A DNA stretch of 64,000 bases from Nicotiana tabacum (Eukaryota > Streptophyta > Magnoliopsida > Solanales > Solanaceae), in contig NC_134095.1 in the NCBI RefSeq assembly GCF_000715075.1, positions 53,750,419 through 53,814,418 of the forward strand, read 5' to 3'. The translations under genes and the position numbers were made by a program. The notes under the pieces were generated by a model, which saw only the letters and a program-made list of their open reading frames with translations, made no database searches and was not told the origin of the DNA. Shown one piece after another: positions 34,599 to 48,370 of the stretch; position 1 is the first letter of the stretch, and each line of letters begins with the position of its first letter.

Positions 34599-36074
34599 GC
34601 CCTGATTCTACTTTGCCTGTTATTATATCATCTGATTTGCTAGATGTGCAGGTAGAACAACCCTTACAGGTAATGCAGGAAAGTAAGACTGCCATTGGCT
34701 GGACCATGGCAGACATAAAGGATATCAGCCATGCCTTCTGAATGCACAAGATTCTCTTAGAAGAAGGGCACAAACCTTCCAGAGAACATCAACGAAGGCT
34801 GAACCCGAATATGAAAGAGGTAGTAAAGAAAGAAGTGATCAAATAGTTAGATGCGTGAATCATCTTCCCCATCTATGATAGCAATTAGGTCAGCCCTGTC
34901 TAATGTGTGCCAAAAAAGGGGGAATGATTGTGGTGCAAAATGAGAACAATGAGTTGATCTCAACTCGTACAGTCACGGGATGGCGGATTTGCATGGATTA
35001 CCGAAAATTGAACACAGCCACCCGGAAGGACCATTTCCCCTTGCCATTCATTGACCAAATGTTAGACAGGTTGGCCGGGTGATCGCACTTCTATTTCTTG
35101 GATGGATATTCTGGGTACAATCAGATATCAATAGCCCCCGAAGATAGAGAGAAAACATCCTTCACTTGTCCGTATGGCATCTTCGCCTTTCGGACAATGC
35201 CTTTTGGGCTTTGCAATGCACCGGTGACATTTCAATGGTGCATGTTAGCCATTTTCACAGACATGGCGGAGGACATTATAGAGGTCTTTAGGAATGATTT
35301 CTCCGTGGTGGGGGACTCATTCGAGGACTGTCTTCACAACTTAAGAAGAGTGCTCAAAAGATGTGTAGAGACAAATTTAGTGTTGAACTGGGAGAAGTGC
35401 CATTTTATGGTATAAGAAGGGATAGTCCTGGGGCATCGAGTGTCCAGTAAGGGAATTGAGGTTGACCATGCTAAGGTTGACGTGATTGAAAATCTGCCAC
35501 CGCCTACTTTATTCAAGGCGGTGAGAAGTTTCCTTGGGCACGCCGGGTTCTACAGGCGATTCATAAACGATTTCTCCAAGATTGCTAACCCATTATGCAA
35601 ACTCCTTGAAAAGGATCACCCCTTTGTGTTTCTAATGATTGCAGGTTGGCATTTGAGGAGCTGAAGAAGAGATTAGTGACTGCACCCATTAATGTTGCAC
35701 CCAACTGGGAGCAGCCATTTGAGCTCATGTGCGACGCAAGTGACTATGCCATAAGAGCAGTCTTGAGGCAGCGAAAGGATAAACTGATGCAGCCGATTAA
35801 CTATACAAGCAGAACGCTAAGCGGTGCACAACTCAATTACACCGTGACGGAAAACGAGATGTTGGTTGTTGTGTTTGCATTCAACAAATTCAGGTCATAC
35901 TTGATTGGCTCAAAAGTTATTGTTTACACTGACCATGCAGCAATTAGGTACCTGATAGAAAAGAAGGAGTCAAAGCCACGCTTGATTCGATGGGTTCTTC
36001 TATTACAATAATTCGATCTGGAGATACGTGACAGAAAAGGGACAGAGAACCAAGTAGCTGGTCACCTCTCAAGG
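34599..36074 (+). pseudogene. Athila reverse transcriptase and RNase H
   Basis: RT fingers (GWRICMDYRKLNTATRKDHF), palm (DGYSGYNQISIAPEDREKTS) and PFGLCNAPVTFQ are recognisable. The catalytic motif reads FRND (35287-35298) where the family has two adjacent aspartates, so it is inactive. Many stops lie before 35098, one at 35413-35415 and TAA at 36009-36011. A frameshift near 35640 leads into RNase H ([31 protein letters not shown]). Confidence 0.85.
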
Positions 36075-37472
36075 TTGGAAGGAGTTGAAAAGAAGGTAGA
36101 GGTTGAGGATATAACAGAAACATTCCCGGATGAACAGTTACTGGCAATGACGATGGAGGAGGCACCATGGTATGCTGATATTGCTAATTATTTAGCAAGT
36201 GGTATTGTACCTTACAAACTCTCCTCAATTCAAAAGAAAAAGTTCTTTCGTGATTGTCGGTATTATTATTGGGATGAGCCTCTATTGTTTAAAATATATG
36301 TAGATAACATGATCCGGCGGTGTATCCCCGACAAAGATCAACATTCTGTTTTGCATGCTTGTCATGCTTCACCATATGATGGACACTTTGGAGGAATTAG
36401 GACAACAGCTAAGGTGTTGGAGTCGGGCTTGTACTGTCCTACTCTATTCAAGGATGCCCATTCTTGGGTTAAAAACTGCGATGAATGCCAAAGGACTGGC
36501 AACATATCTCGTAGACACGAGATGCCAATGACCACAATTCAAGAGGTGGAGATTTTTGACATGTGGGGGATCGACTTCATGGGGCCATTTGTCAGCTCGT
36601 ATGGTAATAAATACATATTGGTAGCAGTTTACTACGTCTCCAAGTGGGTCGAAGTGGTGGCTCTCCCGACCAATGATGCTAAAGGGGTAACGGGCTTTCT
36701 AAAGAAGAACATTTTCACACGTTTTTGTACCCTAAGAGCTATATTCAGTGATGGCGGAACTCATTTCTGCAATAGAGCGTTCGCACGGCTGTTGGAAAAA
36801 TATGGAGTTCGTCATAAAGTGACCACCCCGTACCACCCACAATCGAGCGGGCAAGTTGAAGTGTCCAACAGGGAGATTAAAAGTGTCCTCACAAAAACAG
36901 TGAATGCAACAAGGACTGACTGGGCAAAGAAGTTGGATGATGCATTGTGGTTGTACTGCACAGCCTTCAAAACCCCAATTGGTATGTCACCGTACAAATT
37001 GGTATTTGGAAAGGCATGCCACCTCCCAGTTGAGCTAGAGCATAAAGCACTTTGGGCATTGCGGTAGTTGAACTTAGACATGGAGACAACAGGTACTAAC
37101 AGAGTCACTGGGTTACATGAGCTCGAGGAATTCAGGTTCCAGGCTTTTGAGAGTGCTAGATTATACAAAGAAAGGATGAAATTAATGCATGATAAGCACA
37201 TCTTGGATCGAAACTTCAAACCCGGAGATCTAGTGTTGCTGTACAACTCGAGATTGAGATTGTTTTCGGGTAAGTTAAAGTCCCGATGGTCAGGACCCTT
37301 CAGAGTGGTGTAAATGTTCTTAAGTGGAGCTGTAGAGATTGAATCAGAAGATAGGACAAATAAGTTCACAGTAAATGGGCAAAGGTTGAAACATTACCTT
37401 GGAATGGCTGAAGAAAAAGGGGATAAAGTGGTAATCACTTTGGAAAAGCCCCAGTATGAGACTGAGGAGTGA
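36075..37472 (+). pseudogene. Athila integrase
   Basis: Zinc-binding HHCC part ([29 protein letters not shown]). The catalytic core keeps all three acidic residues: D in WGIDFMGP, D in FSDGGTHF and E in [12 protein letters not shown] stop at 37065-37067 precedes the C-terminal part, which continues in frame (LYKERMKLMHDKHILDRNFK, PGDLVLLYNSRLRLF) to TAA 37311-37313, with further similarity to TGA near 37472. The core is the best-preserved domain of this element. Confidence 0.85.
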
Positions 37473-38397
37473 TGATCAAATGTTTGCATTATGCCGCGAT
37501 GTTAAATCAGGCGCTGCGTGGGAGGCAACCCACAAGTGTTGTTATTAGTGTGTTCACGTAACTTCATAAAAAAAAACACTAGCACCGCGATCGCGGTGAA
37601 CCGCGGTGGAACGCAAACATTATGCCTTAGATTTTACATCCCACCATGACCATTATGGACCACGGTAAACCGCGGTGAGGCACGAACATTCTGCCTCAAA
37701 TATTTAAACCCACCGCGGTCGACCGCGGGGGTACCAGATATGTTTAATTTTTTTTTATTTTTTCTTTCTTTTTCTTTTCTTCTTCTTTTAATTTCATAAA
37801 CTAAACCCCCCTTCATTAAATCAAAAGACCTGATCCCCCTCCCCCAATTCTCAATCTCTCTCTCTAAACCCTAACTTCCCCAATTCCTCTCCTTTTCTCC
37901 TTCTTCTTCACTCAAACTACCATCCCCCACCTCTATTCTTCTCACCCATTCTACAATTAAGGTATGTTACTCACTTCTTCTCTCTCTTTTATTTTGTATT
38001 AGGTTGTAGTATGTTAGTTTTATGATTTTGATGGGTTGTAATTGTAGTAGATTTTTATTAGTTTTTCCTCTTATTTTTTTTGTTAAATTTTGTTTGTGAC
38101 CATGTTTGGTGAAGGGGTTGTATATTGAATGTTTGGAATGGTGTTGTTGGTGGGTGATTGCATGAAGAAAGTGTGGGGTGTGTCGGTGTAGTAGCATATT
38201 TGATTTGGGGAAGTTTGCTTGATTCACATGGGCTGTGTATATGAAGATATTTGTCTTGCCCACAAGGTGTTTGGGGAATTACCCCAATGGAGTTATAAGG
38301 AGCTAATGTGACATGGTTGTGGTGAAGTCTGAGTAACCACCCATAGTCGCACATGTCACGCACTCACTAATAGGTGTTTCGTTGTATAACAGGTACA
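37473..38397 (+). other. Athila spacer with CCGCGGT palindromes
   Basis: Non-coding. At 37580-37735 three CCGCGG clusters recur, matching the GC-rich cluster in the LTRs. At 37740-37970 is a pyrimidine-rich stretch with a T8 run, CTCTCTCTC and a leader-like CT-rich tract. Confidence 0.7.
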
Positions 38398-39546
38398 ATG
38401 AGTTCTTCCAGGAAGAGACGAAACATCGAGCCCTCCGCTAGTGGACCGGGAGGCTCCTCACGAGCTATGAGCCAAGCCAGTGCACCTTAGTTCGATAGCA
38501 CTCGGTTTGTATCCAAAGCAGCGGAGGATAGGTAAAACCAGAAAGCAACTAAGAAGTTACAACGTGAGGTGCACAATGATCGAACGGATTTGGAGTTGGA
38601 ATGCCATGTTTAATGAGCTGAGGCGGTATCAGCTAGACATTTTCTTCGAGGTACCAGAGGAGGCTAATGTTCAACTAGTAAGGGAGTTCTATGGGAACTT
38701 GCCAGAACATGAGAATGGGGTTGTGACGGTGCACAATACCCCGGTAAATGCATCCCTCGACACCATCCGCAGGGTATACAGGCTGCCAGTGTTCAAGGGT
38801 GAAGTTGATCCTTATCGTACTTTCAGCGGTACATGGGCCTTGTGGGGAACTCTTCTTGATACTATATGTGTGTCGGACGGAGAACGCCTATGGATCACGC
38901 CCAGAATTACACTTAACTCTTACTATCTGAATTGGGAGGCTAAGTGTTGGCTCAACATTGGCAACAGTCGATTGTTGCCATCCAGCAACACGACAGATGT
39001 TAATCTACCACGAGCGTCGGCAATACATTGTTTCATATCCCACAGTGATTTTGATGTGGCCCGGCTCATCCATGAAGAGATGTTCATCAGATTACTTGAG
39101 CTAATCAAGGGCCACTACTTCCCTTCGTTGATCACCCGGCTGTGCCGTATTGCTAAAGTCCCTGAAGACCCTCGGGTTGATGGGAGATTGCCGCTGAAAG
39201 TCCCATTCTGTGTGAAAAAATTGGAATTAGATGAGAGCCGGTGGTGAATGTTGATATCTCTGATGATGATTCAGCTAATGATGATGATGATAATGCTGAG
39301 GTAGCTGCGGTTCCCCCTCCTCCGAGAATTGATGTGGCAAGCCCACCACAGCCACGCCAGAGCACCCGTATGACAGCTTTGGAGCAGGATATGGCTGGGT
39401 TGCGTACCTCAATCACTGATTAGGGTGCCAGTGTTGATGCGGTGGCTGAGAGGCAAGTGAAATCGGAGAAGAAATTCTTGGGCTGGTTGAGAGCTCTGGG
39501 ACGCGCGTGCAACGTGAACCTAGACACTGTCTCCGATCAGGAGTGA
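38398..39546 (+). pseudogene. Athila 3' ORF, putative plant transposon protein
   Basis: ATG 38398 begins a frame rich in Ser/Arg (MSSSRKRRNIEPSASGPGGS) that stops at TAG 38488-38490. The main open frame, 38480-39247, is one base off. It carries LVREFYGNLPEHENGVVTVH and related sequence of the domain usually called putative plant transposon protein, found in the env-position ORF of Athila elements. After a frame change near 39245 comes an acidic stretch (DDDSANDDDDNAE), a proline-rich part, and a stop at 39421-39423. Function is unknown. There is no signal peptide or clear membrane anchor, so I see no support for calling it an envelope protein. Confidence 0.7.
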
Positions 39547-41267
39547 GCCTTTAGGGAAGTTCCTTAACCTCACTGTTCTTTAAATTTTTAAGCCATGGGG
39601 ACATGTCTTCATTTTAAGTGTGGGGTGGGGGATACTTCATTGTATGTTTGTAATTGTAACAATTGACTGTTTGATTTGATTTGTTTTGTCTTGATTTGAA
39701 TGTTTTGATGTTAGAGTAATAGTTCATTAGGAAAGTTAAAATAGTAAATGACTTGTCCCGACGACGGATCTCTTTCGGCAGGGTTCTTGAGGGACTAAGT
39801 CGAGAGGAAAAAAAATTGGAATATGGAGACTCTTCCTGATGACGGATCCTTTAGACAATTTTCTTGAGGGAAGTTAGTCTAGAGAAAAGACCAAAAAGAT
39901 TTTTTATTTTATTTTTAGGTAGTGTAGTAACTCCCCCTTAGTTTTTCTTTGGGCCGTGGTTCTTTTCCAAGGGTTTAGCTTGAACCGGGTATAGGTAGTT
40001 TTTGTTTATTTTTGTTCTTTTTAGTTTTTAGATTAGGACTAATGGGCTACGAGCTAAATTCGAAGGAAAACCCTTAGTGTTGATACACCTGAGCACAATA
40101 GACACTAGAGTATAACGCCTAGCTTCATTGGTTGAATCCTGTTAGAGTGCTTTAAAATTGTACGTTTGGATCTAACTTGAACACTCAAAAGAGAATGTCT
40201 TGATAAACCAATCCGGAGTGAATCATGTGCCATGTGTGTGTGAGTTTTACTGTGTTCCATGTTTCATATTTAATGCCTAGAACTTGCCATGTGTGTTTGC
40301 AAAGCGAAATAGTAGTTTCTTTCAGTTTTAGAAGTGATATAGACATTTCTTTGTTGAGCCAGACATATAAAGTAAACCCACCTGAATGCAATACATCTTA
40401 GTTAACCCCGTTGAGCATATAAGCCTATTTCTTTGGCAACCACATTGTGAACCTTATCCAATTGTTTGAATAGCCTGCTGTTTGAACCCTTTTACCTCCC
40501 AATAAGCACTTAAATGGTAGTAGAATTATGCAAAAGCAAAAGTGTGGGGTGGTGGTTTGGTTTTTGAGTGGAACCATTGAGATAGGGAAAATGTGTTGAA
40601 TTTTGAAGCATAAAAGAAAAAGCACCACGAAAAAAAATGTTATAAATAATTATAGTGGTTGATAAGTGGTGGCTTGTACAAATTGCACCTAATGAATGTG
40701 GATGTTTTAAATAAATGTGGTAGAGTGTTTGGTTGGCACAACTATGATTTTTAAGTTTAATGTACTTGTATTAAAAGTGCTTAGGGAGGTTAGTCACTAT
40801 ATCTAAATATATCTTACCCGTCCCTTAGCCTACATTACAACCAAATAAAGTCCTATTGATCTTAGACTGAGTGGGCTCAATTAGTAGAGTATTGCACTAC
40901 GTGCAAGCTTATGGTGCATCTTTGTGGCATGTGAATGTTCTTTTTGAGAGTGAGCAAATTTTGTCTATCTTAGTTCCTATTGGTTCTAATTATCATTGTA
41001 AATGTGAAACTACTCTCTTATGTGATGTGAGGGCATGTGATTCACAAAGGAAAGGTAAGTCTTGACTCTTGTATAGAGTGGTTTGAGTAAGTGCTAATGT
41101 TGCATGGCACAAAAGGTTTGACTCTTGAGGTAAAAGTTGTTCACGACTAGGTGCAAATTTTGTAAAATATTCATGGTGCGAGTCGTTAAGGGAAAAGCTT
41201 AGGGAAGGAATTTTGATGGAGTGTGGTAGATTGCTCGAGGACTAGCAATGATTTAAATGTGGGGTGT
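39547..41267 (+). other. Athila 3' untranslated region
   Basis: About 1.7 kb non-coding. It includes a two-copy repeat at about 39750-39895 (GACGACGGATC/GATGACGGATCC contexts around CTTGAGGGA). It ends in the purine tract before the 3' LTR. No conserved ORF. Confidence 0.6.
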
Positions 41268-42541
41268 TGATAGTAGGTTATATAGTTGATATTTACACCT
41301 TAATATGACTATGCTTTGTTGTTTTTTTATAGGTAAATTGCCAACAAAATGCTTTAAATAGTGTTCTTTTTTTCCGCAGGGAATATTATATGTGAGGAAG
41401 CAATAAGGAGTATTTTGGAGGCGATATGTGAAGAAAACGCCCACTCGAAAAGTACCCGAGCACTAAGAAGCAGAAAATGGCATGGGTAAGAAGTCCACCG
41501 CGACCGCGGTGAACCGCGGCAGATTAAAATCGTGAGGCAGAAAGGTCAGCTCTCACCGCGGTCGACCGGGTTGGCCGCGACCGCGGTGCACTGTTCACAC
41601 TGCTGGAAGTTTGAGGACTAAAGTGTAATTTCGGGAAAACTTTTGTAAAACCCTTATAAGCTTTAGAAACTCGCCCAAGATAGTTTTAACCTTGTTTTAG
41701 ACTACTTTTGGAGGCAAGAACAAGTGTGAGAAGATCAACCAAACATTAGAATTTTTTTATCTCCTTTTAATTCTTGCAATTTTACATTATGAACAATTTA
41801 ATAGTTTTATCTTATTTTGTTATGAGTAGCTAAACACTTATCTAGGGTTGATGGAACCAATTGTTGGTTGAAGTTTTGACTCAAGTTGTTATAATCGAGC
41901 CAGATTTATTATATGATTGTTCAACTACATTTTGTATGGTGATTAATTGAATAAACCCTTGATTAATCATGTCTAATTACCTCATATTGCTTGAAAAAGA
42001 ATATTAGGTTAGATAGTTGTTGAACAACATTACTTTTGGGTAATTGAACAGATTCATTACTTGAACTTAAAAGTGGGTTCAGAGATAACAAAAACTTTGG
42101 TGGGATAACTTAGAGTTGCACAACTATTGTCAGCTAGAGTAGTTCGAGAGCATGCTCTAGTAAATTATTGTAGTTGATCGAGAGATAATTACGATACCCC
42201 ATAACTCTTAATCCTCATAGAGTATTACGACGAGATTATAGCGAAAGAGTCAAGACCTAAACTAGCAATTGGGGATATCACTGCCCTAGACCTTTTTACC
42301 ATTGAATTATCATTGTTTTAGCTTAATGTTGTTTTTAATAGTATTTGAAGTAGTTAAACAAAAATCCAATCTTAATTGAGCAAAAAAAATCTTGCATCTA
42401 GAGATTGATTGAGTTGATAATAACATTGCCGAAGAGTGTAATAGACAGGTTAATTCCCTGAGGATTCGACTCTGGACTTAAAACATGATTATATTTGCAG
42501 CGACCACTTTGTCCTTTAAAAGGCATAGTTGGGCGTTATCA
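41268..42541 (+). repeat. 3' LTR of the Athila-type element
   Basis: 1274 bp, collinear with the 5' LTR and carrying the same CCGCGGT cluster (41498-41590). It is shorter there by one CCGCGGT unit. Followed by CGAAG. Confidence 0.9.
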
Positions 42542-42957
42542 CGAAGCTATGAAAATTTTCAGAACTGAATTCCGACCGCGATATCAAAAGGTCAAATCTC
42601 CGGTCAAACTTAAGAAATCTTTAGCCTTAGATTTCTGGATTCCGTTAAATGGCGATAATTTGATCTAGGGACCTCCAAATTCGTTCGGGCATATGACCAA
42701 GTCCCAATTCACGATACGGAACTACCGGAATGGTCAAAGCTTTTATCCGGGTTCGTTTGCTCAAAATCTTGACCGAAGTCAACTCAATTGAGTTTTTAAA
42801 GCTCTAGTTCACAATTTAATCCATTTTTCACATAAGAACCTTCCGGAAAATTATACGGACTGCGCACGCAAGTCGAGGATTTATTGATAGCACTTTTCAA
42901 GGTCTTAAAATATCGAGATAATTATTTAAATTAAAGATGACATTTTGGGTCATCACA

Positions 42958-45655
42958 TTCTCCACCTCTAAAACAAACGTTCGTCCTCGAACGTACTAAG
43001 AATTATTCTCAGGTTACCAAATTGATGATTTTACTTTTACACAAATATTCGCGATTGATCCCACATTACCGCATTAGACATAAGTCTGACAACACTATTT
43101 CAATTGAGATATTTCCTTTATCCATATTTGTAAACTTGAAGACCAAATTTCTTGCACTCCAATTATTTTCAGAAAGGTCCGATTTTCACGTCAACACACG
43201 ATATTAGTCTCGACTGGCTATAGCAACTCGTGCCTACGCACCCATCAAATATGGGGTATTATATTCTCCCCCACTTAGGGTCATTCGTCCTCAAATGAGA
43301 AGTAGAGTCCGTCCTCAAACTCATAATGTAACTTATCTCTTTCTTTGCACATCTCAATATCCCAAATTTTTCAGAAATTTCGGCAGAGTCTCTCCTGTAA
43401 TTGGACCTATCCACCTATCAGAGTAACACCAAAACCCTAACAACATTTCCACAACCCGACAAAGCATCACAAAGTATATATCAATAACACTAACCTCCGC
43501 ATTACAAGCACGACATTATCACAATGATATCTTGACATAAAACACATCATATGTATGACCATAACCACATCTTGTAGTTAAAACTCAATAATTACAATAT
43601 AAATCTAGCAAATTATGCACAACGATATCCCATATAAGAATTTTTTTTCCAGATAAGTCTAATAGGCATGACTCCCTATAAGTACTATAGTACAAATTTT
43701 AATTTCACAAAGGGAGTATTTAAACACATAATTTTTTTTACCACAAAGACCTCGTCCTTATATAACATCCACTGCAGCTTGTTGCCCGGTTTAAATATTT
43801 CACATCATATAAAAGTACGAGGATCTCGTCCTCAACTTTGTACAGAAGTAATAGGCACATTGTGCCAACTGAAATTTTCCATTTCCTTTCTTTCTTCTTC
43901 TAAATAATTTTTGTTTAACAAAATCACAATATATAATGATAGACATAGCCATCTCTGTCGAATCTCCCAACATGAGCATTCACATAAGCAGATTTCAGAA
44001 TTACGAAGCTCGCTCATAAGTGGATCACAATAGGAGGACTTGCCTCGATACTCAGAACCGAATCAAATTAAGAAAGTTGTTACTTTATAATTATTCGAAA
44101 CCGTGCTTGTAACGACACTATCTAGTGTTGCGACCTCAGCCATACCATAGAAAATATATCAACGGCTGGATCTCCATCTCTAAGAGCCTCACCTCCAACT
44201 CTAACATCCTGACCCCTACCTCTGGCTGGTCATGTAAGATGAGTATTGACTGCAATATGGCACGTAGCTTGAGTGCTTTTATAAATTATGTTTCTTCCAA
44301 GTCTAGGACAATATTTCCATGATGTGCCTAGTACTACCACATTTATAACAATCCCTTTGAGGGTTCGACTAACTTATTGAACCTGATGATATATTCGGAC
44401 ACTATCATGGTGACCTGACATAACCGTTAAGATCACATATACCACATATTGCAGAGAATCCAGGAGGTAAACTCCTTCAAAAACATTTCTTAGAACAAAG
44501 TTGAGTAGGTGGTATTGCATTGGCTGATCTGCCCTCTTCATAGGCTTGCCATAAACACCGGCGGCCAATTTCCTCTTTTGCTATGCTGGCTTAACACTAC
44601 TGAGCTACCTCATTTATTCATATACTCTTCATTATTCATTGGGGGTAACTCTTACCCCTATTTATACACAACAATCACAAAGGTAAAACTCTATACAGAT
44701 AAATCTTGGCACTAACCACATAGTCGAGAAGGTCGTCAACCACTGTATTTTCCTCCGAAGTACCCCAAATTCCGAAATCGTGACTTCCACACTGAGTAGA
44801 ATTTTTGTAAATTTAAAGTTCTTTCCCTAACTCCATTGATACTGAAGTGTTGGATTATTAAAGAGGTAGGCATACCACAAGTTCTAACCTTACCCCCTGC
44901 AAAGTCCCAGGCCTTAAATATGTGTAAATTATTGGGGAACCTTTCAGTACCATATATATACATTTCAAACCAAAACTGACATAACACACGACCATACGAT
45001 CCATTCACTAATAGTGGAATTCCCTATTTGGCGCTAAGTCATAGGTCACAACATCCGATAATCCACAATATTTGACCTTCACAACTCAAATAATCAGCCA
45101 GACGTCAAGGTCCGTTGAACCCCTACATAATTTATTAGGTGATCTCTTGATACATCTGCATCTTCCGTCGGAACCACAACTGGTCTAGTAAATACATTAT
45201 CTTTCCACTACCTCTACTTGTCATCCGAAACACAACAAAATCAACCCCCTCGCTTTTGACTATTCTCACGTTCTGCAATACTTTATAGCAACGGTCAAGA
45301 TAATCCAATAGGTCCTCAAAAGATTCACCATTGAAAGTGGTAGCGAAGAGCTTGATGAAACCTATCCAACCTCCGCAAAGCCTCCGAAGACGTAGTTGAT
45401 CTATCACCGGTCTGTGTTGTTGTTTGGCTGAAGAAGCGGTTCGTGACTTTGCCATTCGTGAAAGGACAAGAGTAGAGGTTTCAATTTAGCATTGAGAGAA
45501 CAAAATCGCACGACAGAGAAGAATGAAAGTGAAAATTTTCTTAACTCTGTAGCCTCTAGGGATAAATACAAACGTCTCCGTACCGATCCCTCTGACTCTA
45601 CTAAGCTTGTCTGTGAACTATGAGACCTATGTAACCTAGAACTCTGATACCAACT
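42958..45655 (-). pseudogene. Interior relic of the chromovirus-like element
   Basis: Minus strand, from the primer site TGGTATCAGAG. A gag fragment (45455-45135) has FKLFATTFNGESFEDLLDY-like capsid sequence and VDFVVFRMTSRGSGK. Then come traces of the gag-protease junction (AVDIFYGMAEVATLDSVVTS near 44100-44170) and protease-like sequence out of frame near 43830-44017. RT, RNase H, integrase and chromodomain are absent. The 3' end has GAGGACGAACG-type sequence usual before the purine tract of this family. Mostly deleted or scrambled. Confidence 0.65.
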
Positions 45656-46904
45656 TATCACGACTAGGATTTTCCTACCCTCGAGAGCCGTGATGGCGCC
45701 TACTGGTGAAAGCTAGGCAAGCCAAATTATTCTAATTACTTAACCTTTTCTAGTTTTAAACCATTATCAGTGATGAGTAGATATCATGGAAATAGCAAAA
45801 ATAATTAAGCGGAAGACAAAATCTGACAATTTATCTTAATACAAAACTGCAAAAATCTAAATACAACTATGCCCAGAATTTGGTGTCACAGCTTCACAGA
45901 CGGTCTAAGAATACTACATATAAAGTCTGAAAGATAAAATAAACATTGTTTCTGAAATGAGTAAAGGAAACAGGATAAAGGAAAAGATAGGAGGTGACGC
46001 CAAGGCCCGCAGACATCTGTAGGACTACCTCGTGTCACCTGAGTGGGCTGAAGACAGCACCCTCACTGCGGTCCAAGCACTCCGATATCAGTATCTGCAC
46101 ACAGTGCAGAGTGTAGTATCAGCACAACCGACCCCATGTGCTGGTAAGTGCCTAGCCTAACCTCGGCGAAGTAGTGACGAGGCTAAGACCAGACTACCAA
46201 ATAAACCTGTGCAATATATCATACAAAAATAATATGAAGCAAATAACAATGATGGCAACAATGATCAACCAGTGATATAAATAGCAGGCAATAAGAACAC
46301 CATAAATGTTTCTCAACAAATAATAGATACAAGTGAAATCAATTTATCAAATCCTTCAAATATAAATCTTTCGCCTATAAATCCTTCAAGTCGTAATCTC
46401 TAAGATAATATGCTTTTCAATGAATATATTTCGAATATATTTCCTTTAAATAAATATCTTTCGAATATAATTCTTTGAGTAAAGGTCACCTTGTGACGCC
46501 TCATTCACTTAACATAAAGTAGAGTACAACTTCCAACCTAATTAGGAAATCAACAAGAAAAGATGAAGTTATTTCTACAAAATCATTTGATAAAGAAGAT
46601 ACCCCTTTCAATTAAAGTACAATATCGAATGAATCATTACCTTTAATACGAGAAATCAATAAATCAAAACATAGTAGAAATTTCTTTTTAAGTAAAATAC
46701 AACGTCAAGCGGTTTAAGGAAAATTTAGTTGAGAAATCAATTGAGCTAAAAATGTAACAATTGTTGAAATTTGGAGTATTGAACATAAAAAAAAAGAAGC
46801 TAAAACAGCATATCAAGAGAATTATAAAGGAATTAGAATCCAACCACTAATAAGAATAAGGAAAACAAAGGCAGATTTCACTTTTTTTTCACATCTTGTT
46901 GCAT

Positions 46905-47312
46905 GCGTGCAACCCGATCCCATTTCCTATATCTCATGGCAGGCGTGCCACCTGCTCCCATTTCATGTATCTCTTGTAGTAGGCGTACCACCCGCTCCCA
47001 TTTTCATTATATCTTGTGGTAGGCGTACCACCCGCTCCCATTTCATTATATCTTGTGGTAGGCGTACCACCCGCTCCCATTTCATTATATCTTGTGGTAG
47101 GCGTACCACCCGCTCCCATTTCATTATATCTTGTGGTAGGCGTACCACCCGCTCCCATTTTATTATATCTTGTGGTAGGCGTACCACCCGCTCCCATTTT
47201 ATTATATCTTATGGTAGGCATACCACCCGCTCCCATTTCATTATATCTTGTGGTAGGCATACCACCCGCTCCCATTTCATTATATCTTGTGGTAGGCGTA
47301 CCAGCCGCTCCC
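46905..47312. repeat. 39-bp minisatellite in the right chromovirus LTR
   Basis: Same unit as at 28738-29104, about 11 copies including degenerate ones, one more than in the left LTR. It explains the overlapping sense and antisense ORFs here. Confidence 0.95.
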
Positions 47313-48189
47313 AGTTACAAGCCAACAATAATCACAAGGAATCCCGGCAAGGGAACAAGAGCAATATAACAACTTCTCGACAAGGGAACAATGATATTTC
47401 AACAACATTCCGGCAAGGGAATAATACTATCAAAATAGACATCCCGGCAAGAGAACAATAATATCAAACAAACATTCCGGCAAGGGAACAATGGTAATAA
47501 TAACATATGAAGCGCAATAAACCACAACGGAGTCATAACAATTATAATACAAGACTCATGGGCATGCTTGACACCAACGTATAGATACTCGTCACCATGC
47601 CTATACGTCGTATTCCACAATTAACATGTAGCAAATAGGACACAACTCCTAATCCCTCAAGATAAGGTTAGACCAAACACTTACCTCGCTTTGCAACCAA
47701 TTCAAAAATCCAACAAGCCTTTGCCTCGTGAATTCGTGCCCGAAATTCTCAAATCTAGTGATAAACAATTTGATTCAGTCAATAAAAATTATAGGAATTA
47801 ATTCCATATGAAATTCTACATTTTCCATTAAAAATCTGAAATTGCACTAAAAATTCGCCTGTGGGGCCCACGTCTTGAAACCCGATAAAAATTACAGAAT
47901 ATGAAACCTCATCCAACCACGAGTCTAACCATACCAAAATTATTAAATTTCGATAACATTTCGACCCTCAAATCCTTAAATCTATCCGAGAGAGTTTTCA
48001 AACTCTTCCAACTAAATTCACAGATTTAATACGAAACTAGTAATAGATTTGGGTAATCTAACCAAAATTAAGTTAAGAACACTTACCCTGTTATTTTCTC
48101 TGAAAATTTCCCGAAAATCGCCTCTTCCCCAGCTCCAATTTGACAAAAATGGAAAATGGGATTTTCAGAAATAAACGTTCTGTCCAGAA

Positions 48190-48370
48190 TTCGGATTACT
48201 GTTTACGGGGCACTATTCACGGGCACTGATCAGCGATACTGTTTACAGATACTATTCACGGATACTATTCATAGATACTGTTTGTGGATACTGTTTACGG
48301 ATACTGTACACTGATATTGTATATGGATACTGTTCATGCATGTGTGGTCACTGTTCACACGTGTGAAAAA
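48190..48370. repeat. GATACTGTTCACG repeats, right LTR
   Basis: Tandem 15-bp units such as GGATACTGTTTACGG, matching the block at 29945-30135. Confidence 0.8.

Larger units (their letters stand above)
30456..42541 (+). mobile_element. Ty3/gypsy LTR retrotransposon, Athila type, 12.1 kb
   Basis: LTRs 30456-31740 and 41268-42541 start TGATAGTAGG and end TTATCA. Target duplication CGAAG at 30451-30455 and 42542-42546. Primer site TTGGCGCCGTTGCCGGGGA at 31745 (as used by many Athila elements); purine tract AATGTGGGGTGT before the 3' LTR. Gag, a DLGAS-type protease, RT, RNase H and integrase follow in gypsy order, then a long 3' region with a plant-transposon-protein ORF typical of Athila. It sits inside the left LTR of the chromovirus-like element, so it is the youngest layer of the nest. 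The LTRs differ by several percent (about 7% in the first 270 bp). Confidence 0.92.
27477..42957 (-). repeat. 3' LTR of the chromovirus-like element, split by an Athila insertion
   Basis: Two pieces, 27477-30455 and 42547-42957, collinear with the right LTR and separated by the Athila element plus its duplicated CGAAG. It contains the 39-bp minisatellite, CCCGGCAAGGGAACAAT repeats and GATACTGTTCACG repeats described separately. Confidence 0.85.

Noticed and set aside
31888..37472. Possible endogenous pararetrovirus
   Set aside because: The order protease, RT, RNase H, integrase with LTRs, primer site and TSD is that of Ty3/gypsy; there is no movement or coat protein.
38480..39247. 255-codon ORF as a host gene
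   Set aside because: It lies inside the Athila LTR boundaries and matches the family's 3' ORF.
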